Shown here: one piece after another, positions 46,547 through 61,548 of the stretch | Layout: each line of letters opens with the position of its first letter | Position numbering within the stretch: position 1 is the stretch's first letter | NCBI GenBank assembly: GCA_002189035.1 | Contig: NEEC01000019.1 | Span: forward strand, 1,674,001 to 1,738,000 | Length of the DNA: 64,000 bases | Direction of reading: 5' to 3' | Source of the DNA: Utricularia gibba | Taxonomy: Eukaryota; Streptophyta; Magnoliopsida; Lamiales; Lentibulariaceae | Translations under genes and position numbers: made by a program | Notes under the pieces: generated by a model | What the model was told of the DNA's origin: nothing | The model's database searches: none | What the model saw: only the letters and a program-made list of their open reading frames with translations

Positions 46547-48745
46547 AACGTTAACGTATGTCCGCTCCGCCTATCGTATCTTTAATTTTAACAAGATTGA
46601 AACATCTCGGAGCGACCGACACTGCTCACATCTCCTCTTACAAGATCATAAAGATACGAAGGGGATAAAGAGGTTTATGGGCTGGAATTTTTTAATCATG
46701 AGAGGAAACAGGTAGACCCCAGTACCAACAACTTCAAGATCATCGCCTGATTCGATCTACACCGAGAATTCTCGCTTGTGGATTCATTGACTTTGATTTT
46801 CCGTCTGCAATGGCATCATATCTGAGGGTGACGAACAAACCCTACATTCATACCCATGTTTCTTAATGAAGATTCTTTTCCGTTCGACTTTGTGGAGAAG
46901 CCGCTCGCTTTTCCAAGGACCACTGCGGAATGACAGAAACAGAATGCGATGTCCTTGGACTTGAGAGCCTTATATATGCTTCCTGGTCTCCAGCCTGAGC
47001 ATCCAAAATCAATAATTTTTTTTTTTTATCTGAATTCAACCTGTTGACATTGTTTAAGATTTTAAACATGTATGTATTTGAATTGCCTTTTTTTTTAAAA
47101 AAAAATATTTTATAAAAAAATAAATTTTGAACGGTTGGACAGCGGTTGATTACAATCCAATCGTGATTTCAATATTATTGAGTCATGATTTTTTTTATTT
47201 TAAAACGATTCGAATTTAATCAAACCATTATTATGAACAATTTACAATTAAATCACGATTGAAGCATGATTTTAAAACAATCAAAACTATTATATTTTAA
47301 ACATATATTTCTATATCTCAAAAATACTTTTAATTATAAATGCATGAAAAGTATTTACTTAAACATAAATGAATCAAATACAATATTAAACCCACTTTAT
47401 GAAAAATTAAATGGGCTTGGGCCAGATTGGGCCACTGACCGACTTCCCGAGATCAATGGCTTCGGGCTGTTGTGCGTTGAGGTCAGGCCCAAGGATCCCA
47501 ACATCCTCAACGTCACCAAAATCGCAAAATAAGACGTGGCCCATTTCGAATGAGACCACAGTCACAAGTTGTCGATTTTTTCGAAGCCACTCCTCATGTG
47601 CTGCAGTGAAAAATAATAATAAAAACGAATCCCCATAGGACAAGTCGCGGGACGTGCCACAAATGGACGACGTAGAAGGTGGGTCCCAGGTACCGTGTAA
47701 TAATATTTCAAAAACAACTAAACATTATTTTTTTTGTTTTTTAAATAAAATATTTAAATGATATTTAATAATTTTACTATCCATATTTTTTTTATGTTGA
47801 ATATTAAAATAAATGCTTGAGTGAGTGGTAAATAAAGCCAATAACCATCATTTAGGAAACAGAATAAAACACCATAGCTGTGCTAAAGAAACTGACGTTG
47901 ACTACTTTTTGGTAAGAAAGAAACCTGAATACAATGAATAGCTGGATAAAACGATGGCATATGGCCATCAACTGCTGTTGCTGAGGAGGTTGAAACAGAC
48001 CCCAGACCTAAACCTCTTTACATCATTCCCCACCTAATGGATCACGGATTCAGATTTGAGACTGGGAAAAATATGGCGTTTTGGCATTTGGGTTCTACTC
48101 CATGGATTTTGAAAATGGTTTTGGAAAGTGGGATCACCATCATTCCCGGTAGCGTGTCTGCATCACCTTTTTTCAGACAAACCTGCATTCAAAATCAAAT
48201 TTTGAAGGTCACAAGTAACCTAGTTTGCTAGATTAGTGGAAAAAAGTGTCACACAATTCGAGACCCCAGATGAGATTCCAGGAAGAGGTGCCGCAGGTAA
48301 AAGGGTGACCAGAGAAAAGGTATCACGGGGGAGTTGGATTCAGAATTCGACTTACATTGCAGCAGCTCCCAGTTTGGGGATGAGGCTGGGGACCGTGACT
48401 TCTGTTTGGGGGGACGCCTGAACATCATCAATGATTAGACTTCTGCAGCTCTGACTTGCTGTACATGGTATGGATTCAATACACTTAAAGTTGAAAAGGG
48501 GATCGAAAATAACAGAAACACACATTGAGTATAGTGTTGAATTCGAATTGAATGGGGTGAGTGAAGAAGACTACAGCAGCAGAGCGACATGTAGGCCAAG
48601 GAAGCGGATAGGGAGAGGACAGGGGGGAAAGAAGTAGGAGATGGGGACACCTGTGACTTTTTTAGAGATCAAAATTCCCCTCCTCTTCTCTCCCCTCTTC
48701 TTCTATTCCCTTTTCTCAGTTTCTCCTGAGCTAAAACAGCCTATC

Positions 48746-50141
48746 ATGTCTCAAGTCGCTGCTGCAGATGGTCATAAGAGAAGTAGAAAACCAAGAACGA
48801 CTCCAGTTTGGGTACCTAAATCTGATGGAGCACACGCGAGTGGAAGGATGAAGAGTTGCAGAAAGAAGAAGGGATTGGTGTTTCTAAGTTTCAAAGGAAT
48901 GGGGTGCACGAGCAACTTAATGCATCCATGCAGTCCGGGGAGTATGTGTTCGGCTGCTGAGAGGGAAGCGAAAGGTGGTTCTAAAAGGAACGGGGGACAG
49001 AAAACGAACAAGGGACATAGAGATCCTGCGAATGTTGCAGTTGATGTCCCGGATGTCTGCTGTGCTCCTCCAGGGATTGTTTTTTCATCTCATCTTCCCA
49101 CGAGAATCAGAAACATCCCAGTTCCTACACATGATCGAGTAAAGTTTTTTATAACCAAGTCCTGAACACAAACAGCGTCTCAGCAACTAACTGTCTCAAT
49201 GTTCTTATTTACCTCAGCACTCTCGCGAAGCAGCTAGGAGAACTGGGAATGGCCGAAGAGACGACGACTGTTTTGCGGAGGAGATTCTTGAGGTAAACAT
49301 TTACCCTGGTCGATTTCCTGATTCTCTGATCTGTAAAGAAAAAAACTTTAATGAAAATCCACTTGCAGATGATGATGTCCCAGCAAACTCTGTTTAGTGG
49401 GAGGAGTCTCATTCATGCTCATTTACGGACTCCAGATGATGAAGCTGGAGTTTGGCTTGAGCGCTCATTTGGGAGGAGACAGCTGTCGAACTTGAATTCC
49501 ATCACGAGGTTTTCCTCTCTAATTTGCATACACCTCTTCCCATTCTTCACTGCCTGAACTTTACTTTCCCCTTGATTGTCATTTTCAGGGTGAGTAGCAG
49601 TCTCAGGGAGCTTGATCCATACCATAAATGGAGAATGGATGTCGACCAAATGTCTTACGAGGTTCTTCCTAACGTTGCCCTGAAGAAAGAGAGGGATCTA
49701 TCCCCTGAGTTGAATGCAGTACTAAAATGAAGTTGTATTGAAAAATGTAACAGGAGCTGCTTGACCTGGGAGATAGGATTGGATATGTAGGCACTGGACT
49801 ACATAAAGAAGAGATATCTGGATGCCTTAAGACTAAATGGCGTTTTGATGATGAAACTGCTGCTCCATTGCCCCTAAATGATGACCAAAGATATTGGAAA
49901 TGCAGCATCTGTCAGGTAAAAAACTGCTCAACTACAATTTTGTATCCATGGATGTACTAGCAATGATTAAGCAGGCAAGTTTTTTATTTTTCTTTTCCAG
50001 GAGAACTATGAAAGGGGTAATGAGATAGGAGTACTGGGCTGTGGGCACCATCACCACGTTGACTGCATAAATCAGTGGCTCCTGAAGAAGAATTCATGCC
50101 CCATATGCAAATCCGAGGCTCTGGATAGAAAGCCTAGATAG
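48746..50141 (+). CDS. RING-H2 E3 ubiquitin ligase, MBR/HIP1-like
   Basis: Exons 48746-49138, 49218-49292, 49369-49508, 49589-49661, 49754-49915 and 50001-50141, giving 327 residues. The N-terminal half is basic and disordered. A conserved segment precedes the RING (DPYHKWRMDVDQMSYEELLD then LGDRIGYVGTGL). The RING-H2 finger is C-x2-C ... C-x-H-x2-H-x2-C ... C-x2-C (KCSICQENYERGNEIGVLGC, GHHHHVDCINQWLLKKNSCP, then ICK). The SYEELL-LGDRIG-TGL block plus this finger is characteristic of the MBR1/MBR2/HIP1/RHG1A group, which includes the ligases that ubiquitinate MED25. An ATG at 48641 would add 35 hydrophobic residues. Substrate identity is unknown. Confidence 0.85.
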
Positions 50142-51162
50142 CTCCTGAACTTCAAGTTCTGCAGCTCTGTTATATTGCTTCCACAATATTAGCTTTGTTT
50201 TGCTACTACGAAAATCAAATGCAATATCCCATTCCATCCACCTACTTACTGCCTTAAATCCAGACAATATAACAAACAGCACACTAGATTAGAATTCCAA
50301 TTCCTGGCTCCAAGAAGCTGATAACTGGTTCCAAGATTTGGAGCAAGGATTTCAACATGTAATCAGGAGATTTGCAGCTTCTGCATTACGCGAAAGGGCG
50401 GTCAACACCGGAGGAAGCAAGCTCTCAAGAAAAAAGAAAAAAAAAGCAGATCGACTCGAAAGACGAGAACGAAGAACCTGCCAAAGAAGGGTGTTCTCTG
50501 AAATTGGGTTTGGGTTAAGAAGAAGCTACAAAGCCCGCGTTGTCTGCCAATGGAGGGTTAAGAATATTATATCTCACAGTCCACAGGTGGTCGGTGTCCT
50601 CTAGAATCATCTGATACCGTACGACGGTAACACTGTGTTCACGGCGGAGGGAGTTGCAATGGAGAACAAGGCTGATTGAGCTGTGGGGTGTTAGCTACCT
50701 TAACACCGAAAATACTGCACCAAGCACGTCTCTAGTTGTTCGATTCGATGCTCTTACATGCCACAGGTCCACCGCGCGAGGGTGCAATAAAGAAGTTGGG
50801 AGGAGAGCAAGAAGAGGGCGCGTTTTCCAGCCACAGGCCACTCTGGAGTGCTGTGTAACTGTGAAGTTTGTAAAGCTTTCACGTCATCTAAAAAATGAAT
50901 GTACATATGTTCAGCGTAGTTTCATACACAAACAAAAGATATATCATGCAAGACGCAGTTTATAAATTTAGGAAACAACGGCATTTATATATACTGACCG
51001 TGAAACTTGGAGCAGATATTTACAATAGAATACTAAAGCGTCTGTTCACATGATCAATGTCAATGGAAAACTTGAAGAGATGCAAGAGATTAGGAAACAA
51101 TGAAAAATCCTGTCTGAGTTTAGCAATCAATCATTTCCTGCAAAACTTGCCCCAATCACCAC
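50142..51162. other. Convergent intergenic, RING / PB1 genes
   Basis: Contains both 3' ends. GC-richer sequence at 50340-50860 has open frames on the plus strand that break repeatedly (for example YDGNTVFTAEGV then a stop at about 50680). I did not recognise a gene. Confidence 0.5.
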
Positions 51163-52992
51163 TCATGGCTGTGAACTCTGGATCTCAGGTTGGAGCTGGG
51201 AAGGTGCAGCATTTGGAACGACAATGGCTGGGGCTGAATTCAGGGTACGGAACTGAGTAGTCATTTGAGGGATCATGGGACCATTAGACATTTGAGAGTG
51301 AGCAATGAACTGAGAAGTGTGATGAATTTGATTACAACAAAATGGTGCCTGGTTATAACCCACTGTTCTGTAGACAACGTCGCTACTTTCCCTCTGAGAA
51401 GAAGGGGCATTTGCATTCCTAAGATTAGCTGCTGCTGGAGCGAATTCCCCGTAACAAGGCACACTGGAGAGGTAGTATAAAGGAGGATGCGAATGCTGAT
51501 GTTGTGGATGAAGCACAGGATAGTAAGAGGCAAATGGGAGTGGTCCAGATGAGAAAGAGTGAACAAAATGAGGGGCATGATTCAAATGGGGATGGTTTTG
51601 ATCGAACCCGGAAGAGATCATATGACCTTGTTCTGGAAGCTGGCTATCCACGGTTTCAGTTCCATGAGGATTAGATGATAGTACCTGAATGTTTCCTGGC
51701 TGTATTTGGTTAAGGGGCTGTTCTTGGTGAGTAGCTTTCCCTTGACTTGCCGATGGATTCAGTACTCCATTTTCGCTGAACATAAACAGCAAACCTGGAT
51801 TTATAGCAATACAAAAAAAGCAAGGGGAGCAGAGAGAATATGCAGGTTTTTTTTTTTTTTTTTACCTGGAAGCTGAATCGGGAGAGTACGAATCAGAAGC
51901 ATCACTTAGTTTATGCTGAAGACGAGGGAGTAGCTGCGGCCGGGTTTCTAGCGCCATTCGTTGAACTCCAAGATCTGATTTGTCATCATTGGGAATATGC
52001 CGATCAGTTTCTCCGCCAGCGATCACCAGTTTAATTGGAACCCCTGTCGCAGCGCTGCCCGGTACAGAACCGCCATTTCCATCCTGAATCTGCGGTGGCA
52101 CATTAACATTCTGTAGGACGGAGACGGCTGAGCCTACAATTTCAGATCCTGGTAATCCAATCTTCTGATTATCCAGCAAATTCATGCTTACGTGTGGCAA
52201 ATTGTTCTGAGGTGGAGAATCGGAGGCAGAATTAGAGATCGTTTCAGGAAATGGCGAATCAGAGATCAGTTGCACATCGTGATTATGCGCAACACAGCTT
52301 CCATCATCATTCCTGTCGATTTTTACCTTCTCAGTTTCAGAACTATCCACTTTCTCCGCCTTAACCACACAATTGTCTTCCAATCCAAGGAGAAGATTGA
52401 TCGAAGAACACTCGCGATCAGCATCTCCTGAAGATAAACTAGATTTACGATTCACAGCGACATTGCAAGAATCCTTCAATTTAACCGATTCAATACCAGA
52501 ACGAAGGTTTTCGATACTCGATGGCGATTTCGGAAACAAGAAAAGGCGAAAGCGGCATAGATTTGATCCGCCTCCGGCACTGGTAGAACGATCGTATTCA
52601 TCGACCATATTTTCAAGATCTTCCTCATTATCCACTGAGATCAAAGACTCTAAATCCTCACTAGGCAACTGGTATTTCAAGGAAAACGGTTGATTATACA
52701 GAAGTTCTCGAGAGAGGCGCTGCAGAAGATCCGAGAACGAAATGCCGCGATTGACGGCGATGATACGCGTGTCTCCACCTACGTAGCAGAGCATTTTGTC
52801 GTGCGGACGGGGGATAATTTGGCCGCCGTAGCTGCACATCAACCGGATCTTCTGCTGCACAGGATCGGCATCCGATGGTTCCGTACATCCAGATCGAGGA
52901 GCAATGCTGACGGCGTCCATATCAACCGCCACAGTCGCCGCCATGGCCAGGGCGGTGACTGGCAGAGCAGCTGATGGTGTTGGAACCTCCAT
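51163..52992 (-). CDS. PB1-domain protein of unknown function
   Basis: Minus-strand exons 52992-51866 and 51775-51163 give 579 residues. The N-terminus (MEVPTPSAALPVTALAMAAT) precedes a PB1 (Phox/Bem1) domain at about residues 45-145: KIRLMCSYGGQIIPRPHDKM, LCYVGGDTRIIAVNRGISFS, then SVDNEEDLENMVDEYD. PB1 domains mediate head-to-tail or heterodimer binding. The rest is long, low in recognisable motifs, and rich in Asn, Gln, Ser and Pro, ending in a His/Pro/Gln-rich region. Plants have many such single-PB1 proteins and no function can be given here. A poly-T tract (plus 51847-51863) abuts the intron donor. The MEVP methionine is chosen over an upstream non-ATG extension. The gene is divergent from ATP synthase beta, 608 bases apart. 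Confidence 0.88.
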
Positions 52993-53600
52993 AGAAGATT
53001 TCGGCGAGAGAAAAAAGGAAGAAAACTGAAACGCGAATCTCCTACTTGGAGTGGAGTTGGACTCGCCAATATTTCTCCCTTCCGCTCCAGCTGTTTTCCG
53101 TATTTTATTTTCGAGGAAAAACAAAATACTAAAACACTCACAATAAAAAATTAAATCACCAAACTAACCAGCGGGAATCCCCAGCCGGTTTTCCACGTCG
53201 ACTGCCGCCCTCAATTTGATCGTTATTTCACATGATTCCGTCAACGCCAGCTGGTTCGTAATTGGGCCACGTGGATAAGCCCATTCTGTCGAAAAGAAAG
53301 AATATTGGGCTGGGCCTGTTCCGCCCGCCCACTTGTTACACGCGTCCAACGCTCCTTTGCAGGGGCCCACTAATTTGGGTTTCAACATCTCAAGATGGCC
53401 CAACAAAGCATTAGAGGACGGGGCCCACACCTTATGATTTGGAAAATTATATCCCCGATCCGAATCCGGAGTAAACTCCTCTTTATAACGGTGGTTAAAG
53501 TTGAAAATTTTACTGTTTCTCCCTCTCTGAATTACGGTGGAAACCCTAACAGACCTTCCAAAATCCATCCAATCCAATTCGGGCGTCGACATCTGCGATT
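52993..53600. promoter_or_regulatory. Divergent promoter of PB1 gene and ATP synthase beta
   Basis: Site II elements TGGGCT and TGGGCC overlap at 53306-53316, TGGGCC occurs near 53261, and GGCCCAAC (reverse orientation) near 53397. A telo-box AAACCCTAAC lies at 53541-53550. Site II elements with telo-boxes are common in promoters of nuclear genes for oxidative phosphorylation and ribosomes. The cluster sits on the ATP synthase side, 40 to 340 bases before its ATG. Confidence 0.65.
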
Positions 53601-56268
<2,668 letters not shown>

Positions 56269-56581
56269 GAACTTTGATCTTATTCAGTTATTGAACATGT
56301 TTGGGGTCGTCTACTTTGGGACGACCTAATACTCTTCCTGAGAACCAACCAGGTCCTCGTGTCTTTGTAATAAGATGACGACCGGGATTCTTTACTTTTG
56401 ACAACGGCTTCGTATGGAGGATTTCAGTTCCCTTTCTTCCCACCAACACGAAGATTTCAGGAGCTTTCTTTTCTAAATCGATCCTTTCAGCTCCCCAGAT
56501 GAATCTTGAAATTGGCGGGAACACCCCAATTGACAGTTTCAGGCGGGCCGTTTCCTCCATCGACTACAGAATTGCATTACC
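56269..56581. other. 3' region of ATP synthase beta
   Basis: A 313-base interval, probably the 3' untranslated region and end of transcription. No gene is seen. Confidence 0.6.
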
Positions 56582-57303
56582 GTGTTGTCTTATGATCGGG
56601 ATCCGCCACCGTGCATGGCGCCGCTATCTGCTCCCGGCGTCATCATAATGTTATCGTTCATCGAGAAGAAGACAGATTCTCTCGACATCTCGCGCCACCT
56701 TCGTAACTACATCGTGATCAATTACTCTGAGCGAGAAGCTCAGAATCTGAAGCACGATCTCCAGACAAGAAACTCCGTTTTGATTTCGTCGGTTTCCCCG
56801 ATGCCCCATAAAATATGCGTGAAAGTTCGAGCTTCTTATACACGACACTCCCATCTTATAAATCGGCCTCAAAAGTGTTCGTATGTTGTGGATGATTTTT
56901 CACCCGAAAGATTTCATTTTTAGAAGCATCATTGTAATGACGTTAGTAACTATTGTAGATTGCCATTTTTGCAGCATCCCCTGAAAAGGCTTGCAGACAG
57001 GTTGAAGCTGCCTTATCTAAGTTCCGAGCAACAAGGGAAACATCAACTGAGGAAACACAGGATGCTGTCACAGTAGTGAAGCAACAGCCTGGTGTCCCCT
57101 TCATTACAAGAAACGCGAGAGATGGTGGAAGATGTCCAAAGGCTAATAATATCGGGTCTCAGGTCCTCTGATAACAAATCCAATTCCGGCTACTCGTTCC
57201 CTGCTTCCCGTCAGCCTCTAAAGAACATAACAGCCAGCCAGCGGTTCCTTCTCACGCTCCATATCCACAATCCCCAGACCAGAGGCGCCGCTACTACAGA
57301 TGA
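56582..57303 (+). pseudogene. Collapsed ALIX (BRO1/V-domain) pseudogene
   Basis: An ATG at 56615 opens MAPLSAPGVIIMLSFIEKKT then DSLDISRHLRNYIVINYSER and EAQNLKHDLQT, matching the N-terminal start of plant ALIX. Past the first exon the frame is lost. At 56974-57110 it resumes as late-domain sequence (TQDAVTVVKQQ), shifts frame to EMVEDVQRLIISGLR, and ends in a third frame as SHAPYPQSPDQRRRYYR with its stop at 57301-57303, resembling the family's own C-terminus. The middle of a protein of several hundred residues (most of BRO1 and V domains) is missing. The copy is too short and too shifted to be functional. Intron-like sequence remaining near 56930-56975 argues for a deleted genomic duplicate over a processed copy. 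Confidence 0.78.
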
Positions 57304-58465
57304 TGGTTGCATCATTGTTCACCTAATGCAGTTGTTTTGTCGACCTGTGCATCATGCACAATATGGCTTAATTTCTAAGGAACGTGCGAAATGTGGTTGA
57401 GTTATGATTATTTGGATTTATAATAAGCATTCATTTGATATAAATATTTAAAAATGAAGATTTATGAATATTAAAACAAACAATTTAATATAGATAAATT
57501 AAATTGAAATAATTATATATGCATGATATTGAATATTACTATTACTCGATTGTCATGATCAAAAATCGGTTATGATAATGGTTTGTTGATTTCTAAGACC
57601 AAATCTTTATCGGTCGATTTATGGAATTAGGTTGTTATTTCGAATGTTTGGAAAGCAAGAAAGAAGAGACAATGATTTTTACATGGAAACCACTGCTAAA
57701 CAAAAAATCGTTGGAAAAGCTTACCAAAGAAAATATGTTTCTACAATTCAATTACTTTTTAAGTTTTGTTCTATTCTGATCCATGTCGATTCACCTATGT
57801 GTCACATGCTATCAGAAGTCGTCTACTTGCTTTCTAAACCGATTTCCTCTAGTAGATACCAATTTGATGTTCGCTCTTTCGTATGATTTGTGTAACCTTA
57901 TTATAATCGCTCTAAGTGGCACATACCAATTTTTTACTACATCATCGATTGAGTTTAATTTTTTTTAACATGATTTATGTTTATTATGTATTTGAGTTTT
58001 ACATATAATTATTCGATTATTATTAATTTCAACAATAAATATATCACGAAATAAAATATTTATAGTAATTAGAAAAAATTTGTGTTTATCAAAATCAATG
58101 TATCAAACGTACTTTGATTCCTAAATTCACGGGTTTAACTCTTTAAACATATCTAATAAACGTGAGAATAAAGTGAAAAAATGGTATAATTACACAGGTG
58201 GCAAACATGGAGGTGAGCGTGAAGTATATAAGTAAATGCACACATTGAAGTGTGAAATAGGTCAACTTCTTTTTAAAACTGCTACAAGTAGAATGTGGGA
58301 AGCTACCTTTACGTACACATGTGCCTGCGCTGGGTACAACACACGCTTGCATTATTTCCTTGGGTCAAAATGCGCGGCGCGCCCTTCTGTTCTTGAGGTT
58401 TCCGGCATTTGCACTCTCCTGCGAAACAATTGTGCTAACGGTTATACTCTGAAGCAGGAGATCGG
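57304..58465. other. Intergenic, ALIX pseudogene to QSOX
   Basis: AT-rich sequence; the segment 57940-58040 resembles the repeat family of 45-46.5 kb. The last few hundred bases probably include the QSOX promoter. No gene is seen. Confidence 0.5.
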
Positions 58466-61381
58466 ATGTATTCTGTAGTTGTAGCCGTGTTCAGTATTGT
58501 AACGCTTTGTGTGTTGAGCGTGGAGGCGGCAGAGGCACAGTTTTCAGGTGGATCTCGATCGCTGCTGCGATCAATCGAGGACGATCAGATAGAGAAACCT
58601 GATTATGGTGTCGAACTGAACGCCTCAAATTTTGATACCGTTCTTAAAGAGACCCCAGCAATTTATGCAGTAGTTGAGTTTTACGCCCACTGGTAAGTTT
58701 TTTGCTTGGTGTGAGGGTTCATTGGAAGAAAATGATTTGAGTTTTATTTAGTAGATAGTTGGATCTGCTTAGAGTTGTGTAGACGTTGGGGTTAACTTGA
58801 TTACACTTCTCATGAATCAGTAGCATATGAAGAAAAAAAAAGGTATCTTGCGGTTGGATATTGTTTATTGATTAAAACATGTGCATTTTGCAGGTGCCCT
58901 GCTTGCAGGAATTATAAGGTATGTGTAGTTTCGTCTTGTTTTCCAATCCCGCGCTGTGTCTTATGCAATCGTATTAGACATGAATCCATTCACTTTATTC
59001 TGATAACTGGTCACCCATCGGATCTTGCACTTTCTTTAACTTGCATCTTTTGATTTCTTGCAAATTTCGTGTATATTTTGCCTATGCAAGTCATATGAAT
59101 ACCGTAAGGATATGCGCAGCCTCAGTATGAAAAGGTTGCCAAGCTCTTTAACGGAGGTGATGCTGCTCATCCAGGGATTATACTGATGGCTAGAGTAGAC
59201 TGTGCATTGAAGGTGGTCTGGACTATGCTTTTATATTTTTGTTTAATTGTCTATAGAAATATCATCAATGGAATGCGCTGGCTTTTAAATTTATCATATC
59301 AAGAAGATACTTGTGTATTAATGCCCGACCTACTAATGTCATCTGAAGTTTACTTATGGCTAGTCTGTTTTCCATGCTTTGCTTGCTTGGCAGCACAGAT
59401 AAACTCCAATGTGTGTGATAAGTTCTCTGTTGGGCACTATCCTATGCTTCTTTGGGGATCACCTTCGAAGTTCGCGTATGGGAGTTGGGACCCAAAGCAA
59501 AATCCTAATGGAATACGCTCTATTGATGATGGAAGAACTGCAGAACGTTTGTTAAACTGGATCAATAAGGAAACTAACAGGTATTACGCTACGTCTTGTT
59601 AGTCTGTGGATATTACCAGGCATACCTTTTGCCGTTATGATGTATACTTTCTTAAATTCGCGTGCTTAATGTGTGAACGAAATTCTTTTGTTAGAAAGTA
59701 GTGCTTTTTCCGAATAGTTAAATTCTCTCGAGGTCAGGATGTATTAGTTTTGCATGTCTTCTTGCAGTTCATACAGCTTAGATGATAAAAGATATGAGCA
59801 TGAGCATCGTTACATCAACTCTTCAGACCTTGGACAGGTTTTTTTCATGGTTTTAATTAATTTATTTCTTGATCTTATGCGCCCTATGACCTTGTTATTT
59901 TGTGTATTGAGAAGATTGCACGTGCTATTTATGATATTGAGGAGGCAACTCATACAGCGTTTGATATCATTTTGCAGCATAAGGTAACCGGTTCTCCATA
60001 ATTTCATTTCTTTACTTCCGCTTCATCCACCTAATTTTAGTTTCCATAATTTTCTTGGCTTAATAAAGATGATCAAACCCGAGACGAAGGCATCACTTGT
60101 TAAATTTCTTCAGCTTTTAGTGGTTCATCACCCGTCTAGAAGGTCAGCCTAACTCCTCGCATTACTCCCTGTCATCCCTTTTTATTCTCCTCAGTGTATA
60201 TTTAAATGTCTTACAGATGTAGGAAGGGAACTGCAGAAATACTCATTGATTTTGATGACTTTTCTGCCATTAAGAACAAAAATGAAACTCTTAGCGACAA
60301 AGACATCACGAAATATCAAATATGTGGAAAGGATTTACCTCGTGGATACTGGGTAAGAAGAATTTTTAACTGCTTCTTTTTTCCTATTTTGAAGTATTTT
60401 GTACAGTCTTGTAAGTTTGGCGTGTGTTATTATTTGAGCCCCTTTAACCAGTTTTCTTTGTAGATGGTTTGTTATGGCAGCAAGAAAGATACCAGAGGCT
60501 TTAGGTGAGGAATGTTCTCGTAATAGTATTTCAAGAAATGATCTTTTCTAATTTTTATCACCATTAAAGATTTTTTCCCATTCTTTTCTTTGCATTCAAT
60601 ATAATTATGTATCTTTGGTTTTTCGATCCTGTGTCATCTTTATGAGTTTCATATTCGTAAGTGGTTCTAGATTCTGGATTCGTCGGACCGCTTGCTGCTA
60701 AATTCATATCCTGATTTGAATCTGAATCTGTGAGCTGACTAAAATCGATAGGAATATCCTCTTTGGCTGACAAGTGCCTTTTTTGTTTTGCAGTTGTGGG
60801 TTATGGATTTTGTTGCATTCACTTTCTGTAAGGGTTGATGATGAAGAAAGTCACATGGCCTTTACAACCATTTGTGATTTCATTCACAATTTCTTCATTT
60901 GTGAGGAGTGCAGACAGCACTTTTACGATATGTGTTCCAGGTAAATTTTTCAAATGGCCTTTCCGTTGAAAACTTTTTGACTGAGATTTCCTTGGAGTTA
61001 TGTAGATTCTATGCACGTCTAAAGTCCCTTGGTATTCCTGGAGCATAACATTTCAAGCTTCATGCCTGCAGTGTCAATACTACATTCAAAAAGGCCCGTG
61101 ATCTGGTTCTTTGGTTTTGGAATGCACACAACAAGGTTAACAAAAGGCTTATGACGGAAGAATTATCACTTGGTACTTATGATCCGAAATTCCCAATCAT
61201 ATGGCCTCCAAGACATCTGTGCCCTTCATGCTATCTGAGCAAGAATGAAGATGACAGTGGGGAGCAGATTGATTGGAACCACAATGAAGTTTACAAGTTT
61301 CTGATCGGTTATTATGGGGAGGCATTCCTAAATCTGTCCAAGGACAAAGAAAACACCCAGACCGGAGTACGGACCGAGTAG
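58466..61381 (+). CDS. Quiescin sulfhydryl oxidase (QSOX), C-terminus frameshifted
   Basis: QSOX catalyses disulfide formation with FAD in the secretory pathway. Exons: 58466-58692, 58894-58918, 59120-59212, 59399-59580, 59768-59837, 59915-59983, 60069-60142, 60217-60352, 60464-60504, 60794-60940, 61072-61381; 457 residues as assembled. A signal peptide is seen (YSVVVAVFSIVTLCVLSVEA). The thioredoxin domain has FYAHWCPACRNYK (CxxC split by intron 1). The Erv/ALR FAD domain has SCGLWILLHSLSVRVDDEES, ICEECRQHF (CxxC) and WNAHNKVNKRL, and CPSC follows. The frame ends at GVRTE (stop 61379-61381), but the sequence continues one frame over as VVDDLLPSPNAVVVPFGAAL then AIAVASCAFGGLACYW and RQQQKNRKYKYHLHSFKNI to 61548, the expected membrane anchor. 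One missing base near 61360-61376 explains this, giving about 513 residues. Confidence 0.92.
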
Positions 61382-61548
61382 TAGTCGATGACTTGTTACC
61401 TTCGCCCAATGCAGTTGTTGTGCCTTTCGGAGCTGCCTTGGCTATCGCTGTTGCAAGCTGTGCCTTTGGAGGTCTTGCATGCTACTGGCGCCAGCAGCAG
61501 AAGAACCGGAAGTATAAATACCACCTACACTCTTTTAAAAATATATGA

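Larger units (their letters stand above)
44182..48745. other. Long AT-rich intergenic stretch
   Basis: 4.5 kb without a supported gene. It has diverged duplicated AT-rich blocks (listed separately). Frames at 44609-45055, 46034-46270, 47266-47532 and 48037-48421 lack domains. The last 250 bases are purine-rich and may hold the promoter of the RING gene. Confidence 0.55.

Noticed and set aside
50340-50690. Basic plus-strand frame and YDGNTVFTAEGV segment
   Set aside because: Frames are interrupted and nothing matched a family; it lies between two convergent gene ends.
60564-60773. Minus-strand 69-codon frame inside a QSOX intron
   Set aside because: It needs a TTG start, has no recognised domain and lies in an otherwise ordinary intron.
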